Below are positions 8,008 to 15,896 of a stretch of DNA of 64,000 nucleotides, piece by piece (positions within the stretch are counted from its first letter, which is position 1; every line of letters begins with the position of its first letter). Source of the DNA: Periplaneta americana (taxonomy: Eukaryota > Arthropoda > Insecta > Blattodea > Blattidae); assembly GCF_040183065.1 (NCBI RefSeq), contig NW_027185566.1:993714-1057713 (forward strand), given 5' to 3'. A model generated the notes under the pieces. It ran no database searches. It saw only the letters and a list, made by a program, of their open reading frames with translations, and was not told the DNA's origin. The position numbers were made by a program, and so were the translations under genes.

Positions 8008-10335
8008 TTACTCGCTATCATTTTCTATTGGTTCCGTTTCTATTGGAATTCCATTAATGGATGGAGTTATTTCTTCCTGTTCTTCTTGTGTTGTTGCATC
8101 CACTAAAAAATTGGAAAGAACTTTTCTTTTTGTAGAAATTCCTAAATTATATTCGTCTCTAATTTTCTTTGCTTCTTCTGGTGTAAGTATTTTTTTTTGT
8201 TTTGCTATTCTTAATTGTTCTTCAATATCTAAAAAAACTCTTTTAGTAGGTTGTGTCCCTGTAATAAAACTTCCTTTTGTTGTAAATAAACTATTAGCGG
8301 TAGGCAAAAAACCTGTCAATAAATCTACATCAGAATCTACTAAATTATAGCTAGGACTTGCCATAAAAGCTTCTGCAGGATAAAGTTTATCTGTAAATTG
8401 CATAAAATCTCCAAAAATTTCTCCAGCTTGAATACCACCCAAAAAACGATTTCCTAAACTTTTATTCTGATCTTGTCCTATCCATGTGGTAACATTAACA
8501 TTACGGGTAAAACCAGAAAACCATACATCCCTATTATTTTGGGTTGTTCCTGATTTTCCTGCTACTTCTGATTCAAATGGAAAATTTCTTTTTACATAGT
8601 TTCCAGACCCTCCAGGAGATAAAACAGTTGTCAATATTTTTTGAATTAAGTAACTAGCTTCTCTAGAAAGAATTGTTTTTGATTTTCTCTTATGACGATA
8701 AATAATATTACCACTCAAATCTTCAATTTGGGAAATAAAATAAAGTTCCTCTCTTTGTCCATCATTTGCTAAAATTTGATATAGTTGATTGAGTTGTAAA
8801 GGAGTTAAGTTAACAGCACCCAAAGCAATAGAATATTGATAATCTGCAAACATAGATTTTGCTTCCTCCGATGTAAGTTCCAATGCTTGTTGAAAAAACT
8901 GTTGCAAATTATTGAGCCCAATTTCATTAGCTGCTTGTACCGCTACAACATTAGAAGATCGCTTGAGAGCATCCGACACATTTAAATAACCACGATAAGA
9001 TTGAGCATAATTATTGACATCCCAAGTAACCTTATTTTTAAATTCTACTTCTATTGGAATATCTTCAAACACCGTATAAGGAGTAATCTGGTGTAAATTA
9101 AGACCCACCGCATATAAAAATGGTTTTATGGTACTTCCAACTTGTCTTTTAGCCTGAAAAGCCCTATTAAATTGATTTTTGGAGTTAAAACTTGTACCTC
9201 CACTAAAACCAAGTAATTCACCCGTACTGACTTGAGAAATAACAGTTGCAGATTCTATTTTATTTTTATCATCCTCGTTTAAAGGAGATTGTAAACGAAT
9301 TCGATCCATATGATCATTAATTTCTTGATCCATATGATGCTGTACATCTAAATCTATAGTTGTATAAACGGTAGAACCTTGAAGTTCATCTAAATAATTG
9401 CTACCATATGTTCTAGATAAAAATCTTCTCGTTTCTTCTAATACATAAAGCCCTTTGTTTCCTGAAAAAGAATTGTCTGGAAGAGAAATCTGCGGAAGCA
9501 AAGTAGGGTTTTTCCAAAATTTTTTGTAGTAATGAACAACTTCCTCTTTACTTAAAAAACCTTTATCGTACATATTAATCAATACTGCCAAATGTTTTTT
9601 CTTTGTGTTTTCAACATGCTTATAAGGGTTATAAAAACTAGGGTTAGAAATTAAAGTCACCAACATAGCCGCTTCTGGTATGTCTAAATCTTCTATATTT
9701 TTTCCAAAATATGCTCTAGAAGCCAAACCTACACCATAAATATTGTATCCAAAATAGATTAGATTAGTGTACATAAAGAGAATATCATTTTTTGTATAAT
9801 TTTTTTCTATGTTCAAAGATGTAAAAAATTCATTCATTTTTCTTTTAAAAGTTCTCTCTTGATTGCTGAACAAAAGTTTAGATAATTGTTGTGTAATGGT
9901 ACTTCCACCTTCTGCCAACCTCATTTTAGATAAATTACTAAAAAAAGCTCTTGCAATACCTATAAAGCTAATGCCATTATGTTTATAAAAATATTGATCT
10001 TCTGTAGATATGAGAGCATTAATAAAATTTGGGCTTACCTTTTCCAAAGGAACAATAATTTTATTGTTTGTTTTAATAAGTCCAATCAAGTTTTTACTTC
10101 TATCTAAAACTTTAATAGGATAAATGGTATATAGAGAATCTTTGTTATTTTGAATGTATTTATATTTATTGTTTTCTGAAGAAAATTTAATGAGAGAATT
10201 ATAGTATATTTCAGTTTGTTTCGAGTAAAAATTGGAATTTTTTTTCCATGCTAACCAATAGCTAAAAAATAGTATAACAAAAAATAAAGTTACAATCATT
10301 GCTAATATGAATAGTATTTTCCATAATCTTTTCAT
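8008..10335 (-). CDS. Class A penicillin-binding protein (transglycosylase/transpeptidase)
   Basis: Polymerises and cross-links peptidoglycan at the outer face of the inner membrane. Order in the 775 residues: N-terminal transmembrane anchor (about 7-28), glycosyltransferase-51 domain with the catalytic-Glu region STEDQYFYKHNGI (Glu112) and GGSTITQQ (143-150), then a transpeptidase domain with SxxK at Ser401/Lys404, SxN at about 460-462 and KSGT at 594-597. The polar C-terminal tail ends in an acidic stretch. PBP1A-like. It probably leads an operon with the zinc-ribbon gene, ispH and prmC. Confidence 0.94.
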   Translation of the reverse strand: MKRLWKILFILAMIVTLFFVILFFSYWLAWKKNSNFYSKQTEIYYNSLIKFSSENNKYKYIQNNKDSLYTIYPIKVLDRSKNLIGLIKTNNKIIVPLEKVSPNFINALISTEDQYFYKHNGISFIGIARAFFSNLSKMRLAEGGSTITQQLSKLLFSNQERTFKRKMNEFFTSLNIEKNYTKNDILFMYTNLIYFGYNIYGVGLASRAYFGKNIEDLDIPEAAMLVTLISNPSFYNPYKHVENTKKKHLAVLINMYDKGFLSKEEVVHYYKKFWKNPTLLPQISLPDNSFSGNKGLYVLEETRRFLSRTYGSNYLDELQGSTVYTTIDLDVQHHMDQEINDHMDRIRLQSPLNEDDKNKIESATVISQVSTGELLGFSGGTSFNSKNQFNRAFQAKRQVGSTIKPFLYAVGLNLHQITPYTVFEDIPIEVEFKNKVTWDVNNYAQSYRGYLNVSDALKRSSNVVAVQAANEIGLNNLQQFFQQALELTSEEAKSMFADYQYSIALGAVNLTPLQLNQLYQILANDGQREELYFISQIEDLSGNIIYRHKRKSKTILSREASYLIQKILTTVLSPGGSGNYVKRNFPFESEVAGKSGTTQNNRDVWFSGFTRNVNVTTWIGQDQNKSLGNRFLGGIQAGEIFGDFMQFTDKLYPAEAFMASPSYNLVDSDVDLLTGFLPTANSLFTTKGSFITGTQPTKRVFLDIEEQLRIAKQKKILTPEEAKKIRDEYNLGISTKRKVLSNFLVDATTQEEQEEITPSINGIPIETEPIENDSE

Positions 10336-10386
10336 TGTTTTTCCCTATACTAGTATATAGAATTTATATATAAATCTTATTCTTAT

Positions 10387-10415
10387 ATAGAAGTTTTTTG
10401 TTCAAAAGCTTCTAT
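10387..10415. terminator. Hairpin between dnaA and the class A PBP gene
   Basis: ATAGAAG and CTTCTAT form a 7-bp stem, extended by T/A pairs around the loop, in the 101-bp gap downstream of dnaA. It could terminate dnaA transcripts, but no clear U-tract follows on the minus strand. Confidence 0.35.
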
Positions 10416-10436
10416 TCATTTGTACAGCAAATAATT

Positions 10437-11843
10437 TTACTGTTGATATTTTGTTAATAACTTCAGTAACTCTTCATAATCATGACGAACAGAAGAAGTG
10501 ACCTGCATTTCTTTGTCTATTTTTTTTATAGAAGAAAGAATAGTAGAGTGATCTCTATTTCCAAATTCTTCTCCAATTTTCGATAAGGAGTGAGGAAGGA
10601 TGTTTTTTATTATAAAAATAGCCATATGTCTGGCAAAAGCAATATTATTGGTACGAGATTTAGATTTTATATCTGCTACAGTAATTTTATTGGATTCTGT
10701 ACTATAATAAGTACAAACAACGTCTTGAATAATATAACTTGTAACTCCTAAGGTTTCCACTTTAGATTTTGTTAGAAGATCTCTCAGTTCTTCTTGCACT
10801 AAAGAGATACTAATTTGACTATTGGTAAGTAATAAAATACCACTGAGTTTAATTACTGCGGATTCTATATCTCTGATATTTTGTGTAATGTTTTGGGCTA
10901 AATAATCCAATATTTCGTCACTAATTCTATCCTTAATTTCAGCTTCTTCCAATTTTTTGACTAAGATATTTTTTCTAGTTTCAAAATCTGGAGGTTTTAT
11001 ATCTACCGAAAGTCCCCAACTAAATCTACTAATCAAGCGTTCTTGTACATTTTTTAAGTCTTTCGGATGTTTGTCACAGGTAAAAACAATTTGTTTATTG
11101 GATTGGTGGAGGTGATTAAAATTATTAAAAATTTCATCTTGTAGTTTTTCTCTATTTTCGAGGAACTGAATATCATCAATAAGAAGTATATCTGCATTTC
11201 TATAAAAATCTCTAAAATTTTTGAACTGTTTGGTAATACTGGCTTCTATGTAATCGTTCATGTATTTTTCTGCACTGACATAAATAATTTTTAAATTAGG
11301 ATAATGTTCTTGTATATGATTTCCCATAGCCTGTAAAATATGGGTTTTTCCTAAACCTACACCGCCGTAAATAAAAAATGGGTTAAACCGTTCGTAAATT
11401 CCATTGTCTGTTTGAACAATAAACTGAGCGGCCTTATACGCCAAATCGGAATTGGATCCAGGAACAAATCGTTCAAAAGTAAATTTAGGATTGAGCATTT
11501 TTGTATAGGTAAGAGATTCTTTATTAAGGGGAGAAACTTTGGGGATTTTTAATTTTTTAAGTTCACTCTTTTCCTCAAAAAGAGAGATATCCGGGGTTTC
11601 TTTGACAATAACCTGTAATTTAGGTTCAAATCCCAAAATATCGACAGAATTTTCTTCAATAGTTCTCGTAAATCTTTCCAAGAGAGTTTTTTGCGTAGTT
11701 TTATTATTTACAGAAAGAATGAGTTGGTGATTTTTGTCAATATTTTCAAATTCTAATTGAGAAAACCAAAGCATGTAGTCATCTGGGAATTTTTTTTGTA
11801 GTTTTTCTAAAATTAAATCCCAAATTTTTTTCATATTAATCAT
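10437..11843 (-). CDS. dnaA: Chromosomal replication initiator protein
   Basis: Binds DnaA boxes at oriC and opens the duplex. Domain I occupies about residues 1-80, a linker follows, then AAA+ domain III with Walker A GGVGLGKT (160-167) and Walker B ILLIDDIQFL (219-228). The domain IV DNA-binding signature GNRDHST ends near residue 434. Length (468) is normal. Two starts are possible: the ATG at 11843, 3 bases after AAGG, or an ATG three codons later. It is not next to dnaN; instead rpsF-ssb-rpsR-rplI diverge from it across the presumed origin. Confidence 0.97.
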   Translation of the reverse strand: MINMKKIWDLILEKLQKKFPDDYMLWFSQLEFENIDKNHQLILSVNNKTTQKTLLERFTRTIEENSVDILGFEPKLQVIVKETPDISLFEEKSELKKLKIPKVSPLNKESLTYTKMLNPKFTFERFVPGSNSDLAYKAAQFIVQTDNGIYERFNPFFIYGGVGLGKTHILQAMGNHIQEHYPNLKIIYVSAEKYMNDYIEASITKQFKNFRDFYRNADILLIDDIQFLENREKLQDEIFNNFNHLHQSNKQIVFTCDKHPKDLKNVQERLISRFSWGLSVDIKPPDFETRKNILVKKLEEAEIKDRISDEILDYLAQNITQNIRDIESAVIKLSGILLLTNSQISISLVQEELRDLLTKSKVETLGVTSYIIQDVVCTYYSTESNKITVADIKSKSRTNNIAFARHMAIFIIKNILPHSLSKIGEEFGNRDHSTILSSIKKIDKEMQVTSSVRHDYEELLKLLTKYQQ

Positions 11844-12009
11844 TAACCTTATTTATACTTTAACCCACATATTATTAACAGGTTTTCCACAACTTATCAA
11901 CAATATTATACTTGTAGGATGTAAATTTATACAAAAAAACTACAAAATTCTATTTAAATTCGGTAGATTTAATAGACTATAAATTCAAGCGCTTAAAAAG
12001 GAGGCCGTT
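11844..12009. other. oriC: Probable oriC core between dnaA and rpsF
   Basis: This 166-bp gap separates divergent dnaA and rpsF. It has two DnaA-box-like 9-mers, each one mismatch from TTATCCACA: TTTTCCACA at 11883-11891 and TTATCAACA at 11894-11902. Strongly A/T-rich sequence follows that could serve as an unwinding element. All genes to the left are on the minus strand and the first genes to the right are on the plus strand, as at an origin, and parS is 10 kb away. The region also contains the promoters of both flanking operons. Origin function is inferred. Confidence 0.65.
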
Positions 12010-12285
12010 TTGAAACATTACGAAATCATGTTCATCTTAGACCCAAAAGAGGATAGCTCAGCTACTAAAGAACAGTTAAAATCCCTCTTTAAGGAACATG
12101 GAGCTCAAATTCTGGAGGATCAGGAACTAGGGCTTAAAAAACTAGCATACCCTATTGAAAAAAAAGATAGAGGTGTTTATTTTTTGATGAATGCTCAGTT
12201 AGATCCTACAAAAAATGAAATTTTAAAAAGAGAGCTCAATTTGAAAGAATTTGTTCTCCGTTACATGTTTATCAATCTAGGATAA
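12010..12285 (+). CDS. rpsF: 30S ribosomal protein S6
   Basis: A 91-residue S6 protein, recognisable by the N-terminal MKHYEIMFILDP strand, the KKLAYPIEKKDRGVYF core and the C-terminal LRYMFINL. S6 pairs with S18 on the platform of the small subunit. The start is TTG at 12010, behind a strong AAAGGAGG. It is first in rpsF-ssb-rpsR-rplI, a widely conserved order. Confidence 0.96.
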   Translation: MKHYEIMFILDPKEDSSATKEQLKSLFKEHGAQILEDQELGLKKLAYPIEKKDRGVYFLMNAQLDPTKNEILKRELNLKEFVLRYMFINLG

Positions 12286-12289
12286 ATTT

Positions 12290-12715
12290 ATGAGTATCAA
12301 TCATGTTGTCCTTTCTGGAAGACTAACGGCGGATATAGATGTGAGATCTACCGCAGGTGGTCTTTTAGTAGGAAGTTTTTCTTTAGCTATCAATGAGTAT
12401 TATAATCAAAAGGAACATGTCAGCTTTATTAACTGTACTGCATTTGGTAAAACTGTGGAGCGTTTACAAAAATACTCTGGAAAAGGTAGCTCAGTAGCAG
12501 TAGAGGGGTTTTTACGCCAAGAAAGATGGGAAACAAAAGAAGGTGAAAATAGATCTCGTATTGCTGTTGTTGTTAATAAAGTGGAAATTTTTGATTTTAA
12601 ACAGAGAGATACTTCAAAAGATCAGAATAATTTTTCTGAACCCCAAAAGAAAAATGACAATTTTTACGAAGATACGGCACAAGATTTTATGGATGATGAT
12701 GACATCCCATTTTAG
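12290..12715 (+). CDS. ssb: Single-stranded DNA-binding protein
   Basis: Coats single-stranded DNA in replication and repair. The 141-residue protein has an N-terminal OB fold (about residues 1-105, beginning MSINHVVLSGRLTAD) and a short polar linker. It ends with the acidic tip DDDDIPF, through which SSB contacts partner proteins. It lies 4 bases after rpsF and 17 before rpsR, in the standard S6-SSB-S18 arrangement. Confidence 0.96.
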   Translation: MSINHVVLSGRLTADIDVRSTAGGLLVGSFSLAINEYYNQKEHVSFINCTAFGKTVERLQKYSGKGSSVAVEGFLRQERWETKEGENRSRIAVVVNKVEIFDFKQRDTSKDQNNFSEPQKKNDNFYEDTAQDFMDDDDIPF

Positions 12716-12732
12716 TAAAAAAGAGGTAATTT

Positions 12733-13113
12733 ATGGAAGAAAATAACACTAATCAAGAACAACAGTCCCATACAGCAGGACAAGAGGGCGATAGATATAG
12801 AAAGTCTGGACCGAGGGGAGAGAGAAGACCCTATAATAAAGGTGAAGAAGGCGGAGGAAGATTTAAGAGTCCTTTTGGTTTTAAAAGAAAGAAGTGTCGA
12901 TTCTGCGGAAAAGAAAAGAAAGAATTGGATAAAGAACTCAACTACAAAAATTTAGAGTTGATCCAAAAATTTGTCACAGACAGAGGAAAGATTCTTCCTG
13001 CAAGAATTACAGGAACCTGTTTTCTACACCAAAAAAGAGTTCAATTGGAAATAAAAAGAGCGAGATATATGGCTTTTTTACCATTTACCAAAGTAGAAAA
13101 AATTACGAAATAA
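12733..13113 (+). CDS. rpsR: 30S ribosomal protein S18 with Gly/Arg-rich N-terminal extension
   Basis: The last 75 or so residues are ordinary S18: KKCRFCG, YKNLELIQKFVTDRGKILPARITG, then a basic C-terminus. At 126 residues it is much longer than the usual 70-90, because of an N-terminal extension of about 50 residues rich in Gly, Arg, Glu and Gln. The CRFC pair plus a later Cys suggest a zinc-bearing S18 form. The ATG follows AAAAGAGG. It lies between ssb and rplI. Confidence 0.94.
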   Translation: MEENNTNQEQQSHTAGQEGDRYRKSGPRGERRPYNKGEEGGGRFKSPFGFKRKKCRFCGKEKKELDKELNYKNLELIQKFVTDRGKILPARITGTCFLHQKRVQLEIKRARYMAFLPFTKVEKITK

Positions 13114-13123
13114 AGAGGATAAT

Positions 13124-13576
13124 ATGCAGGTGATATTAAAGAAAAATATTATTGGGCTAGGCGAAGAAGGTGACATTGTTAATGTTAAACTTGGGTATGC
13201 CAGAAACTACCTTCTTCCTTTTGAATTAGCCGTAGAAACTACCGCTAATAATCTTAGAATTTTAGAAAAACATAAAGAAGAAATTGCCAAGAGAAAAGAA
13301 AGAATTGCTCAAGAAAGTGATGAAATGAAACTCAAAATAGAGGCACTAGAAGTAAATCTGGAAAGACAGGTAGTGGAAGGGAATAAGCTCTATGGATCTG
13401 TCAGTGGGAAAGATGTAGTTACTTATTTACAAGAACAGGGTATTGAAATTGGAAAACAAAATGTTGAAATGCCAGGACATATTAAAATGATTGGAACTTA
13501 CAACATTCCCGTTCGTTTACCTAGCGGAACAAAAGCTAGTTTAAAGGTGAATATTAAACCTCTGAGTGATCAGTAA
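13124..13576 (+). CDS. rplI: 50S ribosomal protein L9
   Basis: A 150-residue L9. The N-terminal domain MQVILKKNIIGLGEEGDIVNVKLGYARNYLLP is diagnostic up to YLLP; a long charged connecting helix (about residues 45-85) and a C-terminal domain follow. It binds 23S rRNA at the base of the L1 stalk. It ends the rpsF operon and is followed by a hairpin. Confidence 0.96.
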   Translation: MQVILKKNIIGLGEEGDIVNVKLGYARNYLLPFELAVETTANNLRILEKHKEEIAKRKERIAQESDEMKLKIEALEVNLERQVVEGNKLYGSVSGKDVVTYLQEQGIEIGKQNVEMPGHIKMIGTYNIPVRLPSGTKASLKVNIKPLSDQ

Positions 13577-13588
13577 AATTTTATTTAA

Positions 13589-13616
13589 GAGATCGTCTTT
13601 TCTCAAGGACGATCTC
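13589..13616. terminator. 9-bp hairpin after rplI
   Basis: GAGATCGTC and GACGATCTC form a perfect 9-bp stem around a 10-base loop, 13 bases after the rplI stop. On the plus strand it is not followed by a U-tract; on the minus strand TTAAATAAAATTTT follows. It probably ends the ribosomal operon. Confidence 0.5.
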
Positions 13617-13627
13617 GAGATGTGTTT

Positions 13628-13816
13628 ATGAAGAATTTATTAGTTACTAAAATGTTATTATTATTTGTATGCCTATGGGTGAGTGGTAGTTTTGAAGTTA
13701 TGGGAAAAGACAAAGAGAGAGCTTTACGAGTTTTTATCTATAAAAGAAGGATTAGCGACTGGGCGAGAACACCTGTTTTAGAATTTTTTGAAAATATCAA
13801 AGTTTCTTCATTATAA
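13628..13816 (+). CDS. Short protein with signal peptide, possibly a truncated remnant
   Basis: A 62-residue reading frame. Residues 1-22 form a convincing signal peptide (basic MKNLLVTK, a hydrophobic core, then SG). The mature part is only about 40 residues and basic (KDKERALRVFIYKRRISDW). I recognise no family. Its position beside a decayed gene at 13824-14256 suggests it could be what is left of a longer exported protein. The ribosome-binding site is weak. Confidence 0.4.
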   Translation: MKNLLVTKMLLLFVCLWVSGSFEVMGKDKERALRVFIYKRRISDWARTPVLEFFENIKVSSL

Positions 13817-13823
13817 TCCGTTT

Positions 13824-14256
13824 TTATAATTGTAATAAATAGGGGTCTAATATTCCAAAATCCAGTTGATGGTCTATAAATTCTAAATCTTTTTTGTGTC
13901 GAGTCGTGTTATATAGTCTATTTTTATGACATACCTGTAATGAATCTCTCCAACTTTATATCTTCCATAAGTTTTACTTGAAATTTCAATAATTTTCATT
14001 TTTTCCAATATGGATATGTATCTTTCTAGTTTTATTAAGCCGTATCGGTTTAACCATTTTTGATATACATGTCATTGAAACTCAGTATTTGAGATGGATA
14101 ATTATAGATAAACAGAAATATTTCTTTAAATTCTACTCTACAAGGTTTTACAAACTGGAGGTATTTTTATATTTGAGGAATATCTTTATTCCATCCATAA
14201 CTCAAGGCGTAAAATCCATAACTTCCTCTACCTGGTTGTAATTGGTATAAGTTTTT
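13824..14256 (-). pseudogene. Decayed gene, at least three frame changes, family unknown
   Basis: Reading the minus strand, protein-like sequence continues across this gap but changes frame. One segment ends at a stop at 14167-14169 (includes LYQLQPGRGSYGFYALSYGW). The next ends at 14050-14052 (YLQFVKPCRVEFKEIFLFIY), a third at 13883-13885 (YQKWLNRYGLIKLERYISIL), and the last at 13824-13826 (DLEFIDHQLDFGILDPYLLQ). Composition is like neighbouring coding sequence. It directly follows the two tandem paralog genes and may once have belonged to their operon. I do not recognise the product. Confidence 0.55.
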
Positions 14257-14258
14257 TT

Positions 14259-14858
14259 CTAGGCTATAGTTTGATTGTCTTTTTCTGAGGAACTGGCAAT
14301 GGGTAACATTTTGGAATACTCTGTTTCCAAGGTGGCTTTACCAGTTACAAAACATTGTTTTGACGGACAAACAACGGCGGACCCGATTTCTAATAGATCT
14401 CTATTATTTATGAGCTTACTCTGTTTGGCTGATTCTAGCTCTACGGATGTAGTGATGAGTGCGAGTTCAATGGGATCTATACTTAAAACGGCATTAGGTT
14501 GAAAAGGGAATCCCCCAACGGTCTGAGCCAAATTTTTTATGGGTGCTTTGGGTTTTAAATGATAAAAAACGGAACTCACCTCTTCTGAGGGAACCAAATT
14601 AAGACCTGTCCGACCCAGTTTTAATACGGAGCCAATATCTGCCATACGAGCATCTCGGATATTAGATTTTTTTATACGATCTACCTGTTCTTGTGTTTCA
14701 ACCATTTGAACATACATATCTTTATGATACCCCTTATAAGTAGGCACAAATTTAAATTTTGGAACATCATTCTGGTTGCTCCCCAGCCAGTAGAATACTC
14801 CAGCTATGAGGAGTCCAAACACTAAACCAAAAGTAAAATTATAGGGTTGCTTTTTCAT
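14259..14858 (-). CDS. Single-pass membrane protein of unknown family, paralog of the upstream gene
   Basis: A 199-residue protein with one N-terminal transmembrane helix (about residues 8-27) and a periplasmic or cytosolic domain of about 170 residues. It aligns along its length with the C-terminal part of the product at 14868-15731. Shared blocks are FKFVP..GY.K..YVQ, a central EVSS, G.PF.PNA.L..DP, LESA and a C-terminal block with CP....CFV..K..L.T.Y.K..PI, in which two cysteines are conserved. It lies 9 bases after its paralog and is followed by a decayed gene. No function can be assigned. Confidence 0.75.
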   Translation of the reverse strand: MKKQPYNFTFGLVFGLLIAGVFYWLGSNQNDVPKFKFVPTYKGYHKDMYVQMVETQEQVDRIKKSNIRDARMADIGSVLKLGRTGLNLVPSEEVSSVFYHLKPKAPIKNLAQTVGGFPFQPNAVLSIDPIELALITTSVELESAKQSKLINNRDLLEIGSAVVCPSKQCFVTGKATLETEYSKMLPIASSSEKDNQTIA

Positions 14859-14867
14859 ACTTTGTCA

Positions 14868-15731
14868 TTACACACTTGTACTTTCTTCTCCCGTATAAAT
14901 GGGTTCGACTTTTTTATAGTTAGTAGTTAAATTCGGTTTTGGGATAACAAAACACTTTGCCTTTTGAGGACAATGAATAGCAGCCCCTACTTCCAAGTTA
15001 TTTTTCCCTAATAGATTTTTATCTTTTCTAGCACTTTCTAGAGCTAGTGAATCAGACATTATTTGAATATATCTAGGATCCCTTTCCAATATGGCATTAG
15101 GGACAAAAGGATACCCATCTATTATTTGTCTCTTGTTTTCTTGGATATTTATATCTTTTATATGATGATCAGGAGAGCTAACTTCTTGTTGAGATAAAAC
15201 CATCAATCCTGAACCGTTTAATGTAACGAGAGCTCCTATAGAAGCTTCTTTAGAAAAATCTTGCAAACTAGACGACTCTTGAACCATTTTCAGTTGTTTT
15301 TCGGTTTTTATGAGCTGTACATATTTGGATTTAGGATACCCTATACTATTAGGTACAAATTTAAACTCTGGAGTATTATTTTTCAAGGAGTAGGTGTACA
15401 TAAGACTAGGAATGAGTGCCGTCAGTAACCCAAAAATAAAAGTTATAAATAAAAGTCTAATGTGCTTTGCCTCAAAAATACTCAGCAAAATATCGTAAAT
15501 CTTGCTTGTTTTTTTTCGGATCTGTCTCCCTTGTAAGTCTTGGTTCATATCCAAAGACAGAGTGATCTTTTCTAGCATTTCCAGATTTTCAGTCATCTCG
15601 GCTTTAGCATTTTGGTCATTCAGCTGTGCTACCCGTTTTTTAAGTTCCCCAATCTGTTTATTTCTTTTGTTCATCAGTTGCTCTTTGGGAGAGCCGTAAT
15701 CTATGTTTTCAATGTCAATTCGTAATTCCAT
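14868..15731 (-). CDS. Membrane protein with N-terminal coiled coil, paralog of the downstream gene
   Basis: The 287-residue product starts with about 95 charged residues, partly coiled coil (KRNKQIGELKKRVAQLNDQN and onward). A transmembrane helix follows (about 96-115), then a domain homologous to the 199-residue neighbour, sharing FKFVPN.IGYPKSKYVQ, EVSS, GYPFVPNAIL, LESA and the two-cysteine block CPQKAKCFVIPK. Compared with the neighbour, the N-terminal cytosolic region is extra. An upstream TTGACT element may be its promoter. I know no family matching it. Confidence 0.75.
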   Translation of the reverse strand: MELRIDIENIDYGSPKEQLMNKRNKQIGELKKRVAQLNDQNAKAEMTENLEMLEKITLSLDMNQDLQGRQIRKKTSKIYDILLSIFEAKHIRLLFITFIFGLLTALIPSLMYTYSLKNNTPEFKFVPNSIGYPKSKYVQLIKTEKQLKMVQESSSLQDFSKEASIGALVTLNGSGLMVLSQQEVSSPDHHIKDINIQENKRQIIDGYPFVPNAILERDPRYIQIMSDSLALESARKDKNLLGKNNLEVGAAIHCPQKAKCFVIPKPNLTTNYKKVEPIYTGEESTSV

Positions 15732-15777
15732 ACCTTTTGCCCCTTATGTTGCATTTAATTATACAATTAATTTCAAA

Positions 15778-15804
15778 TCTATAATTTTATATATACAAAG
15801 TCAA
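15778..15804 (-). promoter_or_regulatory. Candidate promoter for the tandem membrane-protein operon
   Basis: On the minus strand TTGACT (15799-15804) is followed after 15 bases by TATAGA (15778-15783), about 50 bases before the start codon. The -35 element is good; the spacing is short. The rest of this 165-bp gap is A/T-rich with no other feature I can name. Confidence 0.3.
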
Positions 15805-15896
15805 GATTTATTTTTGTTTAATTCTAAATTGGGCATCTGTTCACAAAAAAATTTTGAATGCTACAAACCTAGCACAAAATCATTTTCAATAAAAGT

